64,000 bases of DNA, taken from CAZENU01 sp965222125 (GTDB lineage Bacteria > Chloroflexota > Dehalococcoidia > Lucifugimonadales > CAZENU01). The notes beneath the pieces are model-generated. The model searched no databases and was not told the DNA's origin. It saw nothing but the letters and a program-made list of their open reading frames with translations. The stretch's first letter is position 1; each line of letters begins with the position of its first letter. Of the stretch, positions 17,926-26,857 are shown one piece after another. The position numbers and the translations under genes are program-made. The stretch covers positions 1,054,001-1,118,000 of the forward strand of contig CBDCTC010000006.1 of the NCBI GenBank assembly GCA_965222125.1, given 5' to 3'.

Positions 17926-18063
17926 ACCGGGCGTGGCTGACCCACGTATCCGACTCATCGGCCTGCGACTTTCGTATCGCCCTATGCCCCCGGGACCGCT
18001 GCACCCCGCCCCAAGCGTCGTAGCCCAAGCGCGCCGTAGCCTCACTTCGAGGAAGGCTGCAGA

Positions 18064-19065
18064 ATGACAACAGCCGACAGGTCCGAGCCGACAAGACCAG
18101 AGGACACCGTCGTCGCGGCCCAAATGTCGGAATTCGACCTGGCGCCCCAGCGGGGCTTGTGGCAGGACTCGTGGCGGCGGTTCAGACAGAATCGGACAGG
18201 GATAGTCGGCCTGGTCGTGGTTATCCCTGTTATCTTTCTCGGTATCTTTGGGCCGATGCTGGCTCCCTACGATTACACCTTCATCGAACTGGAGCACGTA
18301 AACGAGGGTCTGTCTTGGGCGCACCCGCTAGGTTACGACGAGGTCGGGCGCGACATGCTGAGTCGCATTCTGGTGGGATGGCGGACGGCGTTCGCCGTCG
18401 CGCTCTTCACGACGCTTATCTCGTTTGGGATAGGCCTCACGATCGGGTCCATCGCGGCTTACGCCCGGGGCGTCGTGGACAATATGCTGATGAGGTTGAC
18501 CGATATGGTCATCATTTTCCCCAACCTGATGTTGGCGGCCGCTGTCAACGCCCTGATACGTAGTCGTGTCGATGAATTCACGCTGGATATGTACCAGTCG
18601 ACCGGGCTGGAGCTGTTCAAGAACAAGATACTCTTCGACTACATGATCGTGATGGGCGTTCTCACGCTGGTCTCATGGCCAACAAAGGCACGTCTGATTC
18701 GAGGGCAGATGCTCTCCCTGCGTGAGAGAGAATTCATTCGAGCCGAACAAGCCATGGGCGCCACCGGCTGGTACATCATCTGGCGCCACCTGGTCCCAAA
18801 CGCGTCCGGCGTGATGATCGTGGCCGCCAGCGCCACGATGGGCGGGGCAATGGTGCTCGAGTCGGGCCTTAGCTTTTTGGGGTTGGGAATCCAGCCACCC
18901 GGGGCGAGTTGGGGAAGGATGATCTCCGAGAACATGGGCTCCTGGGCTGTTCATCCCCACCTTGTGGCGGTGCCCGGTCTGGTCCTCGCGACATGCGTTT
19001 TCGGCTTCAACTTCCTGGGAGATGGCATAAATGACGCCCTGAATCCTCGGCTGTCTCGTAGGTGA
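18064..19065 (+). CDS. ABC transporter permease, DppC/OppC type
   Basis: 333 aa. A hydrophilic N-terminal leader is followed by FRQNRTGIVGLVVVIPVIFLGIFGPMLAPYD, then HPLGYDEVGRDMLSRILVGWRTA, the hallmark of OppC proteins. The EAA loop is EFIRAEQAMGATGWYIIWRHLVPN. The C-terminus FNFLGDGINDALNPRLSRR is typical. GAGGAAGG lies upstream of the ATG. It pairs with the preceding permease. Confidence 0.92.
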   Translation: MTTADRSEPTRPEDTVVAAQMSEFDLAPQRGLWQDSWRRFRQNRTGIVGLVVVIPVIFLGIFGPMLAPYDYTFIELEHVNEGLSWAHPLGYDEVGRDMLSRILVGWRTAFAVALFTTLISFGIGLTIGSIAAYARGVVDNMLMRLTDMVIIFPNLMLAAAVNALIRSRVDEFTLDMYQSTGLELFKNKILFDYMIVMGVLTLVSWPTKARLIRGQMLSLREREFIRAEQAMGATGWYIIWRHLVPNASGVMIVAASATMGGAMVLESGLSFLGLGIQPPGASWGRMISENMGSWAVHPHLVAVPGLVLATCVFGFNFLGDGINDALNPRLSRR

Positions 19066-19178
19066 ATGACGCGAGCGCGCGAGGCGCGACTATATCCGGG
19101 ACGTGAGCCGTAGCCACTCTCGCGTCGCGGAAAAGGTCAAGATTTCGCGCCTGCAAACTTAGACATCGGAAAGCTGAC

Positions 19179-20267
19179 ATGACTGCTGTCTCCCAAGAGT
19201 GGAACAGATCAGGCGATGGGCCGAGACCTTCTTTCGCAGGCCCCTTGCTCAAAGTCGAAGACCTGCAGACTCACCTCTACACCGAGGAGGGTCTCCAGAA
19301 GCCGGTAGATGGGGTCTCGTTTGAGGTGGACGCCGGCGAGACCCTGGGGCTGGTCGGTGAGAGCGGCTGCGGCAAGACCATGACCGCCCTATCGATCATG
19401 GGAGTGGTTCCCGACCCCCCGGGGCGGATCGTGGGCGGAACCGTCGTGTTGGATGGTGAGGACCTGCTCCAACTGAGCGACCGGCAGCTGCGCAGGCGGC
19501 GGTCCGCCGTCGTAGGCATGCTCTTCCAGGACGCGGCGACGGCACTCAATCCGACCCTCAGCATCGGCACTCAGATCACAGAGACGATGAGGTACCACCT
19601 GCGATTGAGCAAGGCGAATGCCAACAAGAGAGCGGTGGAGATTCTGGACCGAGTGGGCGTGCCATCGGCTCAGCAGCGGCTGAACAACTACCCTCATCAG
19701 TTCAGTGGCGGCATGCGCCAGCGAGTCATGCTGGCTATCGCCATCTCGTGCAACCCAAAGCTCCTGATAGCCGACGAGCCGACAACGGCGCTGGACGTAA
19801 CAGTCCAGGCGGAGCTTCTGGACTTGATAAAAGAGCTGGCTCGGGAAATGGGGATGGCGGTCATTTGGATTACCCACGACCTGGGTGTGGTGGCGGAGCT
19901 TTGCGACCGGGTGATGGTCATGTACGCCGGCCACGTGGTTGAGACGGGACCGGTGGCGGAAGTCTTCAAACGCCCCGCGCACCCGTATACTCTGGCCCTG
20001 CGGGGCGCGGTGCCGACAGCGGAGCTCCCGTGGCGATCAAGGCTCGCGACGATTCACGGATTGCCTCCCAATCTGGCCCGCATGCCGCCCGGCTGTCCAT
20101 TTAGTCCGCGCTGCTTCTACTCAACCGCCGAATGCCTGGAAGCGCGGCCCGAGCTGGAGCAGATCCTTCCTGACAGGCAAACGGCCTGCTGGCATCCCCG
20201 CCACGAGGTGGTCCCACGGGCGGCGGGCGATTCTGACGTGGAGATGGGAGCGGCCTTCCAGCCATGA
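19179..20267 (+). CDS. ABC transporter ATPase, DppD/OppD type
   Basis: 362 aa cytoplasmic ATPase. It has Walker A GESGCGKT, Q-loop in MLFQDAATALNP, signature FSGGMRQRV, Walker B LLIADEPTTALD and switch His in ITHDLGVV. The C-terminal oligopeptide-transporter extension contains PPGCPFSPRC...CW, a cysteine-bearing motif usual in DppD. Its stop overlaps the next start (ATGA at 20264-20267), so the two ATPases are made together. Confidence 0.93.
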   Translation: MTAVSQEWNRSGDGPRPSFAGPLLKVEDLQTHLYTEEGLQKPVDGVSFEVDAGETLGLVGESGCGKTMTALSIMGVVPDPPGRIVGGTVVLDGEDLLQLSDRQLRRRRSAVVGMLFQDAATALNPTLSIGTQITETMRYHLRLSKANANKRAVEILDRVGVPSAQQRLNNYPHQFSGGMRQRVMLAIAISCNPKLLIADEPTTALDVTVQAELLDLIKELAREMGMAVIWITHDLGVVAELCDRVMVMYAGHVVETGPVAEVFKRPAHPYTLALRGAVPTAELPWRSRLATIHGLPPNLARMPPGCPFSPRCFYSTAECLEARPELEQILPDRQTACWHPRHEVVPRAAGDSDVEMGAAFQP

Positions 20268-21307
20268 ACGGCAAGGAGATGCCGCTCGTTGACGTACGTA
20301 ATCTCTCGATGCACTTTCGAGTAGGGCACAGACCCTATCTCATCGCCGGGCCAAAACCGAGGCTACGCGCCGTTGATGGCGTCAGCTTATCCATATATCG
20401 CGGCGAGATCGTGGGGCTTGTAGGGGAGAGCGGTTGCGGCAAATCCACCCTGGGTCAGGCCATCCTGCAACTGTATCGCCCGACCGGTGGAGACGTCTTC
20501 TACGATGGAGTGAACCTCGTAGAGCTGAACAGCAGCAGACTGAGGCCTATCCGAAGGAGGATGCAGATCGTGTTCCAGGACCCATTCGCCTCGCTTGACC
20601 CACGAATGACGGTCGGGCAGGCGGTCGGTGAGCCGTTGGTAATCCAGGGGACCGCCAAGGGTCGCAAGGAAGTGCGGGAGCGCACGGATGAGGCCCTGAG
20701 GACTGTGGGCCTCCTCCCGGGGCTGCGCAATCGATATCCCCACGAGTTTAGCGCCGGACAACGGCAGCGCATCGCAGTTGCCCGTGCCATTATCGTACGT
20801 CCTGAGTTCCTGGTATTGGACGAGCCGATCTCCTCAATGGACGTGTCCATCCAGGCCCAGATCATAAACCTCCTCCTCGAGCTGCAGGAGAGTCTGGGAC
20901 TGACGTTCCTTTTCATCTCGCATGACCTCCGGGTCGTTCACCACATCTCCGATCGTGTGCTGGTGATGTACCTGGGCAAGATCGTGGAGTTGGCAGGACA
21001 CGCCGAGCTTTACGAGAACCCGTTGCACCCCTACACGGAGGCTCTGTTTTCGGCGGCGCCTAGACTTGACACGGACAAGGCGCGCATTTCGGAACGCATC
21101 AGGTTGAAGGGCGAGCTGCCGAGTCCGCTTCGCAGGCCACCAGGCTGTGCCTTTGAACCCCGTTGTCCTCGAAGAATGGATATTTGTAGGACCGTAGAGC
21201 CACCGTTGCTGGCCTACGACGAGGGCCACCTCGCGGCCTGCCACGCCGTTGAGAGCGAAATCGGGCCTGGCCGATCCGTGTCTTCCACGGCGGGAGTCGA
21301 GACGTAG
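20264..21307 (+). CDS. ABC transporter ATPase, DppF/OppF type
   Basis: 347 aa. It has Walker A GESGCGKS, Q-loop VFQDPFASLDPRM, signature FSAGQRQRIAVARA (A in place of the second G), Walker B LVLDEPISSMD and ISHDLRVV. The C-terminal PPGCAFEPRCPR motif matches OppF/DppF. It forms the heterodimeric motor with the preceding ATPase. It is the last gene of the transporter cluster; a gap of 139 bp precedes the next gene. Confidence 0.93.
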   Translation: MNGKEMPLVDVRNLSMHFRVGHRPYLIAGPKPRLRAVDGVSLSIYRGEIVGLVGESGCGKSTLGQAILQLYRPTGGDVFYDGVNLVELNSSRLRPIRRRMQIVFQDPFASLDPRMTVGQAVGEPLVIQGTAKGRKEVRERTDEALRTVGLLPGLRNRYPHEFSAGQRQRIAVARAIIVRPEFLVLDEPISSMDVSIQAQIINLLLELQESLGLTFLFISHDLRVVHHISDRVLVMYLGKIVELAGHAELYENPLHPYTEALFSAAPRLDTDKARISERIRLKGELPSPLRRPPGCAFEPRCPRRMDICRTVEPPLLAYDEGHLAACHAVESEIGPGRSVSSTAGVET

Positions 21308-21446
21308 GATAGGGAGGTCGTGTCGCTGTTACTCACCCTGCCTATAGCACATGGTGGTTGCGCTTCGGTATGTGCCGATTCCGCGCCTGGATCCTCGTTT
21401 TCGAGGTGTAGAGATCTAGGGAGAGCACGACGCCCTGAGTGTGCCA

Positions 21447-24203
21447 ATGGGATTCACACCAAGCCTTAGCAGCGCGTTAACCAAGAAGCGCGTGGTCGGG
21501 CTGCTGCTCTTCGCGGCAATCCTGGCGCTGTTTTTCGCCCTCAACCGATTCCCAAAGCTCGATGCGGTAGGCGGTGACCTGGCCGCCGTCACGGCGCCCG
21601 GAGTCCAGTGCTTTCAGGGATTCTGCATCGAGCGGGACCCCGGCACGACGTTTCTGTCCAGATGGTGGTCGTTCTCCGTCACCTACTTCCGACTGGTCGC
21701 CGTCGGCATGGCCTTCGCCTTCGTCGTTGCCGGTCTAGCGGAGGCGTTTCTGTTTCCATCGGGTACGAACAGGAGCTTTGCGTCCCGGAGTATGTTCAAG
21801 AGAACGGTCAAGGGCGCGGCAGTCGGGTCGGTGATGAACCTGTGCTCCGCGTGCATAGTGCCCCTCTCCGCCGCACTCCGCAGAAGGGGAGGTGGCATCG
21901 AGGGAGCGATAGCAATGGTGCAGGGATCGGCCACCATGAACGTGCCTGCTCTGCTCATGGTCTTCTTCGTGTTCACTCCCCTGCTCGGACTGAGCCGGCT
22001 TCTCCTCGCCCTCGTGGGAGCGCTCGTCATCGGCCCCATTGTGGCTCTGGCGGTCCGCAGGCAAAGGGGCGAGTCCTTGGACATAGAGGACCTGGTCGCG
22101 CCCCCCGGGGAGGCTCAGACATCCGACTGGCTTCCCACCCTGGCGGAGGCCTTCAGCGAGTGGGCTAAGGCCACAATCGGGTACATGGTCCGCCTGGGCC
22201 CGATCATGGTAGCAGCTGGCTTCGCCAGTGGCCTGGCGATCCAATGGCTAAGCCAGGAAAACGTCTCAGAGTACCTTGGTAACGACATCCGAGGGGTCGC
22301 CATAGCGGCCACTTTCGGCATCGCGATCAACGTTCCGTTGCTGTTCGAGATTCCGCTGGTGGCACTATTGTTGCTGTTGGGCATGGGCACCGCGCCCGCC
22401 GCCACTCTCCTGTTCACGGCGGCCGCGGGCGGGCCGGTAACCTTCTGGGGCCTGTCCAAGGTCATGCCCAAGAGAGCCATAGCCACATTCGCGACAGCCT
22501 CCTGGTTGGTCGGGCTCGTGGGGGGCCTGGCGGTCCTCGCGACCGCTGGTGGAATCCACGCATTATCGACGTCGAGAACCCTGTTCGATGGCTTCACCGA
22601 CCGATCGCCCTCCGTGGCGCAACCGCCGATCTTCACCGATGTGAGCGTCAGCGCAGGCGTGGACTTCCTCCATCGCGAACGCATCACAGATCTCCTGCCG
22701 TTGGGGGGCGGTGCGGTTATCCTGGACTTCAACAGTGACGGATTTCAGGACATCTACGTTGTCAGCTCAGATGGCGCCAATGCTCTCTATCGCAATAATG
22801 CCGAAGGTACGTTCACGGACGTGGCCGCGGCGGCGGGCGTCGACGACTGGAAGGGATGGGGAAACGGCGGATGCGCCTCGGATTACGATAACGACGGCCA
22901 CCAAGACCTGTACGTCACCAACTATGGACCCAACAGGCTCTTCCGCAACAACGGAGATGGGACGTTTACCGGCGCGACCTCCGATGCCGGGGTGGACGAT
23001 CCGGACACGGAACGTCGTTCGTTGGGGTGTGCATGGGGCGACTACGACCGAGACGGCTACCTGGACCTGATCGTGGTCCACCATCTGGACGAGTGGGGGG
23101 CCCCCAAGTATCTGGAAACGAGGGGCTTCGAATCGGTTGTAGGCGTTTTGGTCCTGTTTCACAACAACGGCGACGGGACTTTCACGAAAGTGACCGAGTT
23201 GCTTGCAGGCGATGCCGCTTCGACCATAGGCATACACGGGAAGCCGCTCGGCATCTTCCGGTTGCACCCACCAAGCCTCTGGGGGGCAGGCTACCAGCCC
23301 GGCTGGGTCGACTTCGATAACGACGGCGACCTTGACCTTTACGTCGTCAATGATTTCGGAGGTGAAATTCAACCCAACGTCATGTGGCGCAACGATGGTG
23401 CCTCGGCGGACGGAACCTGGAGGTTCGTCGATGTCTCAGTTGACTCGCGGTCGGACGTGGACATATTCGGGATGTCCCTTGCCATAGGAGACTATGACCT
23501 TGACGGCTACTTCGATTTCTACATGACCGATATTGGCGATAACGTCCTCTTGAAGAGTAACGGAGACGGTCTGACGTTCACCGATGCAACCGCTGAGGCG
23601 GACGTGGGGGCAGGCAGCATAGGCACGAAGGTACGAGTCTCTTGGGGCGCCTTCTTCTTCGACTACGACAACGATGGGGATGAGGACCTGTATGTGGTCA
23701 GCGGGCACCTGAAGGGCGGCATTGCGGCGAACCCCGACGCGCAGCCCAATGTACTGTTGAATAACAGCGGGAACGGGACATTTACCGACATCTCCACGAT
23801 GAGCGGCGCAGACGACCAGGGAGTCGGGCGGGGCGGAGCCTATCTGGACTTTGACAATGATGGGTGCCTCGACATATTTGTGGTCAATCTCGGACAGAGA
23901 GCCAAACTGTTCCGCGGTAATTGCGACTCAGCCAACAACTGGCTCGCAATCAGGACCGTGGGCAGTAAGAGCAATCGCGACGGCATCGGGGCCAGGGTAA
24001 CCGTCGTTGCCGGAAACCGGACCCAAATCAGGGAAATATCAGCGGGAGGCAGCTCTGTTGGGCAGAACACGCTGGTAGCCCATCTTGGCCTCGGTCAGAT
24101 CGCCAGAGTAGACTCAGTGACCATCGAATGGCCGAGTGGCAAAGTGGAGACGCTGACCGATGTTCCCGTCAACCGCCAGCTCACCATAACAGAGCAGCAA
24201 TAA
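21447..24203 (+). CDS. Predicted permease (ArsP/DUF318-like) fused to FG-GAP (CRTAC1-like) and ASPIC/UnbV domains
   Basis: 918 aa from ATG at 21447 (GTG at 21441 is an alternative). Residues about 15-380 form a permease with eight or so hydrophobic segments; NLCSACIVPLSAALRRRGGG resembles the Cys-containing motif of DUF318/ArsP permeases, and a second half-repeat (GPIMVAAGFASGLA, INVPLLFEIPLVALLLL) follows. From about 395 come repeated calcium-loop units (DFNSDGFQDIYVV, DYDNDGHQDLYVTN, DFDNDGDLDLYVVN, DYDNDGDEDLYVV, DFDNDGCLDIFVVN), the FG-GAP/VCBS type. The end (RDGIGARVTVVAG, IEWPSGKVETL) is ASPIC/UnbV. The beta-propeller should be extracytoplasmic. The fusion is unusual; function is unknown. 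Confidence 0.8.
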   Translation: MGFTPSLSSALTKKRVVGLLLFAAILALFFALNRFPKLDAVGGDLAAVTAPGVQCFQGFCIERDPGTTFLSRWWSFSVTYFRLVAVGMAFAFVVAGLAEAFLFPSGTNRSFASRSMFKRTVKGAAVGSVMNLCSACIVPLSAALRRRGGGIEGAIAMVQGSATMNVPALLMVFFVFTPLLGLSRLLLALVGALVIGPIVALAVRRQRGESLDIEDLVAPPGEAQTSDWLPTLAEAFSEWAKATIGYMVRLGPIMVAAGFASGLAIQWLSQENVSEYLGNDIRGVAIAATFGIAINVPLLFEIPLVALLLLLGMGTAPAATLLFTAAAGGPVTFWGLSKVMPKRAIATFATASWLVGLVGGLAVLATAGGIHALSTSRTLFDGFTDRSPSVAQPPIFTDVSVSAGVDFLHRERITDLLPLGGGAVILDFNSDGFQDIYVVSSDGANALYRNNAEGTFTDVAAAAGVDDWKGWGNGGCASDYDNDGHQDLYVTNYGPNRLFRNNGDGTFTGATSDAGVDDPDTERRSLGCAWGDYDRDGYLDLIVVHHLDEWGAPKYLETRGFESVVGVLVLFHNNGDGTFTKVTELLAGDAASTIGIHGKPLGIFRLHPPSLWGAGYQPGWVDFDNDGDLDLYVVNDFGGEIQPNVMWRNDGASADGTWRFVDVSVDSRSDVDIFGMSLAIGDYDLDGYFDFYMTDIGDNVLLKSNGDGLTFTDATAEADVGAGSIGTKVRVSWGAFFFDYDNDGDEDLYVVSGHLKGGIAANPDAQPNVLLNNSGNGTFTDISTMSGADDQGVGRGGAYLDFDNDGCLDIFVVNLGQRAKLFRGNCDSANNWLAIRTVGSKSNRDGIGARVTVVAGNRTQIREISAGGSSVGQNTLVAHLGLGQIARVDSVTIEWPSGKVETLTDVPVNRQLTITEQQ

Positions 24204-24263
24204 TCAGGGCATGGCTCTTGATCAGCCATGCTGCTGTAAGAAATTCTGCCGACGAGTTCTGAT

Positions 24264-25409
24264 ATGAATATTACCGAGATCGAGGCCATCACGCTGAAGC
24301 TGCCTGGGATTCGCCGAGGGCACAGCCCGCGTACGTACGAACACTTGATGCGGGCGTGGGAGCTCTTCGGAGCCGTGGGCGAGGGCCACCCGTACCGCCA
24401 GTGGACGATGTCGGACACCGGCTACCAGGACACTCTTGCTCTACATGAAGCGCAGTACGAGGCGTTCCTCAGAGAAGATTCAATACGCGATGCCGGGTTC
24501 ACTACGGTCTACAGGGTGCATACCGATGAGGGGCTGATCGGACTGAGCGATAGCCCTCCCGATGATCCTGAGCGCTTTCTCGGCCGCAGCCCCTTCGAGT
24601 TCATCGGCGACGATTCCGTGGGTGCATTCCAGATGGCCCTGTACGACCTGATGGGCAAGGCCACCGGCCAACCGGCCGCCAAGATTATCGGCCCCATTGT
24701 ACGGGGTAAGATCCTGGTGTCCTACTGGTCTCACTGCTTTCCGCCCGAGGTCCTGCTGTCCGAGACGAAACGCGCGGTAGAGCTCGGATTCATGGACCAC
24801 AAAATAAAGCGCCGGCCTCACTACAACATCCTGGACCAGCTGGAAGTCATGTCTGAGGTTATCCCTGAAGGCTATCGCATAACTATCGACAGCAACGCCA
24901 CTCTGCGGATACCCGACCGAGTCATCGCCCTGGCCAGTGAACTGGATCGTTTTCCAAACGTCTATGCGCTGGAGGAGCCGATTCCGCAAGACAACATCGC
25001 TGGCTATCGGCGCCTGCGGGCCAAACTCCCCTATCCCATCATCGTCGATCGCCCTGAACTTGGCGGGGCCGGGTATTTTCAGGCGATTGTCAACGACATG
25101 TGCGACGGGATGAAAATCGGCATGTACGGAGTAGAGCACTGCCGTCGACTGGCAGCCCTTGCCGAAGAGGGGGGCCATATCCCGGTGTACATGGAAGGAG
25201 GCGGTCTCCTTGGCTCTATCTTTTCGGTCCACGTTGCCGCCACTATCAGGAACGCTACCCTCGCGCACCCGCTGAGCGTGTACCTGAATGACAACCACCT
25301 GATCTCCAACCTCATGAAGATCAAAGACGGATACGTCGATCTCCCGCAGGGACCAGGGCTGGGAGTAGAGCTCGACGAGGACGCTATCGAGGAATACCGT
25401 GTGGAATGA
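24264..25409 (+). CDS. Enolase-superfamily (mandelate racemase/muconate lactonizing-like) enzyme, paralogue 1
   Basis: 381 aa with capping domain and TIM barrel. Visible active-site candidates: K180-x-K182 (HKIKRRP) on strand 2, metal ligands D209 (TIDSN), E237/E238 (ALEEP) and D262 (VDRPE), K284 (GMKIG) on strand 6 and E311 (YMEGGG) on strand 8. The pattern fits an acid-sugar dehydratase or racemase acting by alpha-proton abstraction, but the substrate cannot be named. Its stop overlaps an upstream frame of the amidohydrolase fragment. A close paralogue lies convergently at 25684-26850. Confidence 0.88.
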   Translation: MNITEIEAITLKLPGIRRGHSPRTYEHLMRAWELFGAVGEGHPYRQWTMSDTGYQDTLALHEAQYEAFLREDSIRDAGFTTVYRVHTDEGLIGLSDSPPDDPERFLGRSPFEFIGDDSVGAFQMALYDLMGKATGQPAAKIIGPIVRGKILVSYWSHCFPPEVLLSETKRAVELGFMDHKIKRRPHYNILDQLEVMSEVIPEGYRITIDSNATLRIPDRVIALASELDRFPNVYALEEPIPQDNIAGYRRLRAKLPYPIIVDRPELGGAGYFQAIVNDMCDGMKIGMYGVEHCRRLAALAEEGGHIPVYMEGGGLLGSIFSVHVAATIRNATLAHPLSVYLNDNHLISNLMKIKDGYVDLPQGPGLGVELDEDAIEEYRVE

Positions 25410-25438
25410 CAACAGCAGGCAGCACGGCGGAAGAGATC

Positions 25439-25669
25439 ATGGAAATAGTAGATGCGCACGCCCATGTGTACCACTCAGATGAAGAGAGTTACCCGCCGCG
25501 GCCCGACGCCAAGAGGCCGCCCAAGGTCACAGGCACCCTCGCTCACGTGGAGCAGGTGATGACGGAGACCCGGGTAACCAGAGTGGTTGTAGTACAGTCT
25601 CGCTTGGCCCACCTGATCGACAGAATGCCGTTCGAGGTCAGGCCCACCCAGGAGATGCTTACAACCTGA
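25439..25669 (+). pseudogene. Amidohydrolase (Amidohydro_2) N-terminal fragment
   Basis: 76 aa. The start MEIVDAHAHVYHSDEESYPP carries the metal-binding H-x-H of amidohydrolase_2 lactonase/decarboxylase-like enzymes, followed by VEQVMTETRVTRVVVVQ. The family normally runs to about 280 residues; here the frame ends after 76, and the last 20 or so residues do not look like the family. The rest of the gene is not in the window. It probably formed an operon with the upstream enolase gene before truncation. Confidence 0.65.
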
Positions 25670-25683
25670 TCCAGAATCAGTTA

Positions 25684-26850
25684 CTAATGCACGCGATAGT
25701 TATCGATGGCGTCCTCGTCCAGCTCGACTCCCAGCCCCGGTCCCTCAGGCAAGTGGACGTAGCCATCTCGTACCTTCATGAGATTACTGGTCACGTTCTT
25801 CTCATTCCGGTATACGGCAAGGGAATGGGGAAGGGTCGCATTCGTGATCGTAGCCAGAATATGTACCAGAAAGGTGCAGCCGATACCCAGCCCCCCGCTA
25901 TCGCTAAAGAAAGGTATGTGTCCTCCTTCCTCAGCCAGAGTCGCATTCTGACGAAGGTAGCTCACGCCGTACATGCCGATCTTGAGACCGTCGCACATGC
26001 CGCTGACAATCGCCCGCCAATATCCCGGCCAGTGAATATCGGGGCGATCGACGATTATCGGGAGATGTTGGCTGGCGCGAAGATGCCGGTACCCGGCGAT
26101 GTCGTCTTGAGGGATTGGCTCCTCTAGAGCGACGACGTTTGGGAATCGTTCCAGGCTCCTCGCTAGAGCGATTGCTCGCGCCGGCGTCCTCAGGGTGGTA
26201 TTGCTGTCGATTTCGATCCGGTAGTCCTCGGGAATCACCTCAGACATGGCTTCAACCTGCTCCACGACGTCATATAGTGGACGGCGCTTGATCTTGTGGG
26301 CTATGAATCCCATTTCTACGGCGCGCGCGGCCTCGGACCTCATAACCTCCGGCGGGTAGCAGTGAGACCAATATGACACCAAAATTCTGGTACGCACAAC
26401 TGGGCCTATCAGCCTGGCTGCGGGCTGTCCTGTGGCCTTGCCCATCAGATCGTAGAGGGCCATCTGAAACCCTCCCACGGAATCGTCACCAATGAATTCA
26501 AACGGGCTGCGCCCGACAAAGAAATCGGGATTCTTTGGCGGGCTGTCGCTGAGACCAATGAGGCCTTCGTCAGTGTGCACCTTGCAGACCACGCCTGAGT
26601 CACGGTCCCCAAGGACGTTCTCCGAGTGATCCGAATTTCCCTTGAGGAACGCCTCGTAGCGTTTCTGACGGAGACGGTAGGTATCGCGGAATCCGTCGTC
26701 AGACATGGACCACTGGCGATCAGCCTGGTTGTCACCGATGCCACCGGCAAGGAACTCCGCGCGGGCCTCGTGCCGGCTCAGAAGTTGGCCTCTGGCGCTC
26801 AGGGCAACAGGCAGCCGCAGCTTGATGACCTCGATTTTGGTGATCTTCAT
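25684..26850 (-). CDS. Enolase-superfamily enzyme, paralogue 2
   Basis: 388 aa, clearly homologous along its whole length to the convergent gene at 24264-25409, sharing SPFEFIGDDSVG, QMALYDLMGKATGQPAA, SYWSHC, HKIKRRP, IDSN, ALEEPIPQD and VDRPD. Strand-2 K-x-K, metal acids and DGLKIG are kept. On strand 8 the first enzyme has YMEGGG and this one FFSDSGG, so the acid is displaced or changed to Asp, suggesting a different reaction or substrate. The start codon lies 3 bp from the target duplication of an IS701 element, so its native leader has been cut off. Confidence 0.87.
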   Translation of the reverse strand: MKITKIEVIKLRLPVALSARGQLLSRHEARAEFLAGGIGDNQADRQWSMSDDGFRDTYRLRQKRYEAFLKGNSDHSENVLGDRDSGVVCKVHTDEGLIGLSDSPPKNPDFFVGRSPFEFIGDDSVGGFQMALYDLMGKATGQPAARLIGPVVRTRILVSYWSHCYPPEVMRSEAARAVEMGFIAHKIKRRPLYDVVEQVEAMSEVIPEDYRIEIDSNTTLRTPARAIALARSLERFPNVVALEEPIPQDDIAGYRHLRASQHLPIIVDRPDIHWPGYWRAIVSGMCDGLKIGMYGVSYLRQNATLAEEGGHIPFFSDSGGLGIGCTFLVHILATITNATLPHSLAVYRNEKNVTSNLMKVRDGYVHLPEGPGLGVELDEDAIDNYRVH

Positions 26851-26857
26851 TTCTTAG

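Noticed and set aside
24264..25669. Amidohydrolase fragment as a complete small enzyme
   Set aside because: 76 residues are far too few for a TIM-barrel metal hydrolase, and later metal ligands are absent.
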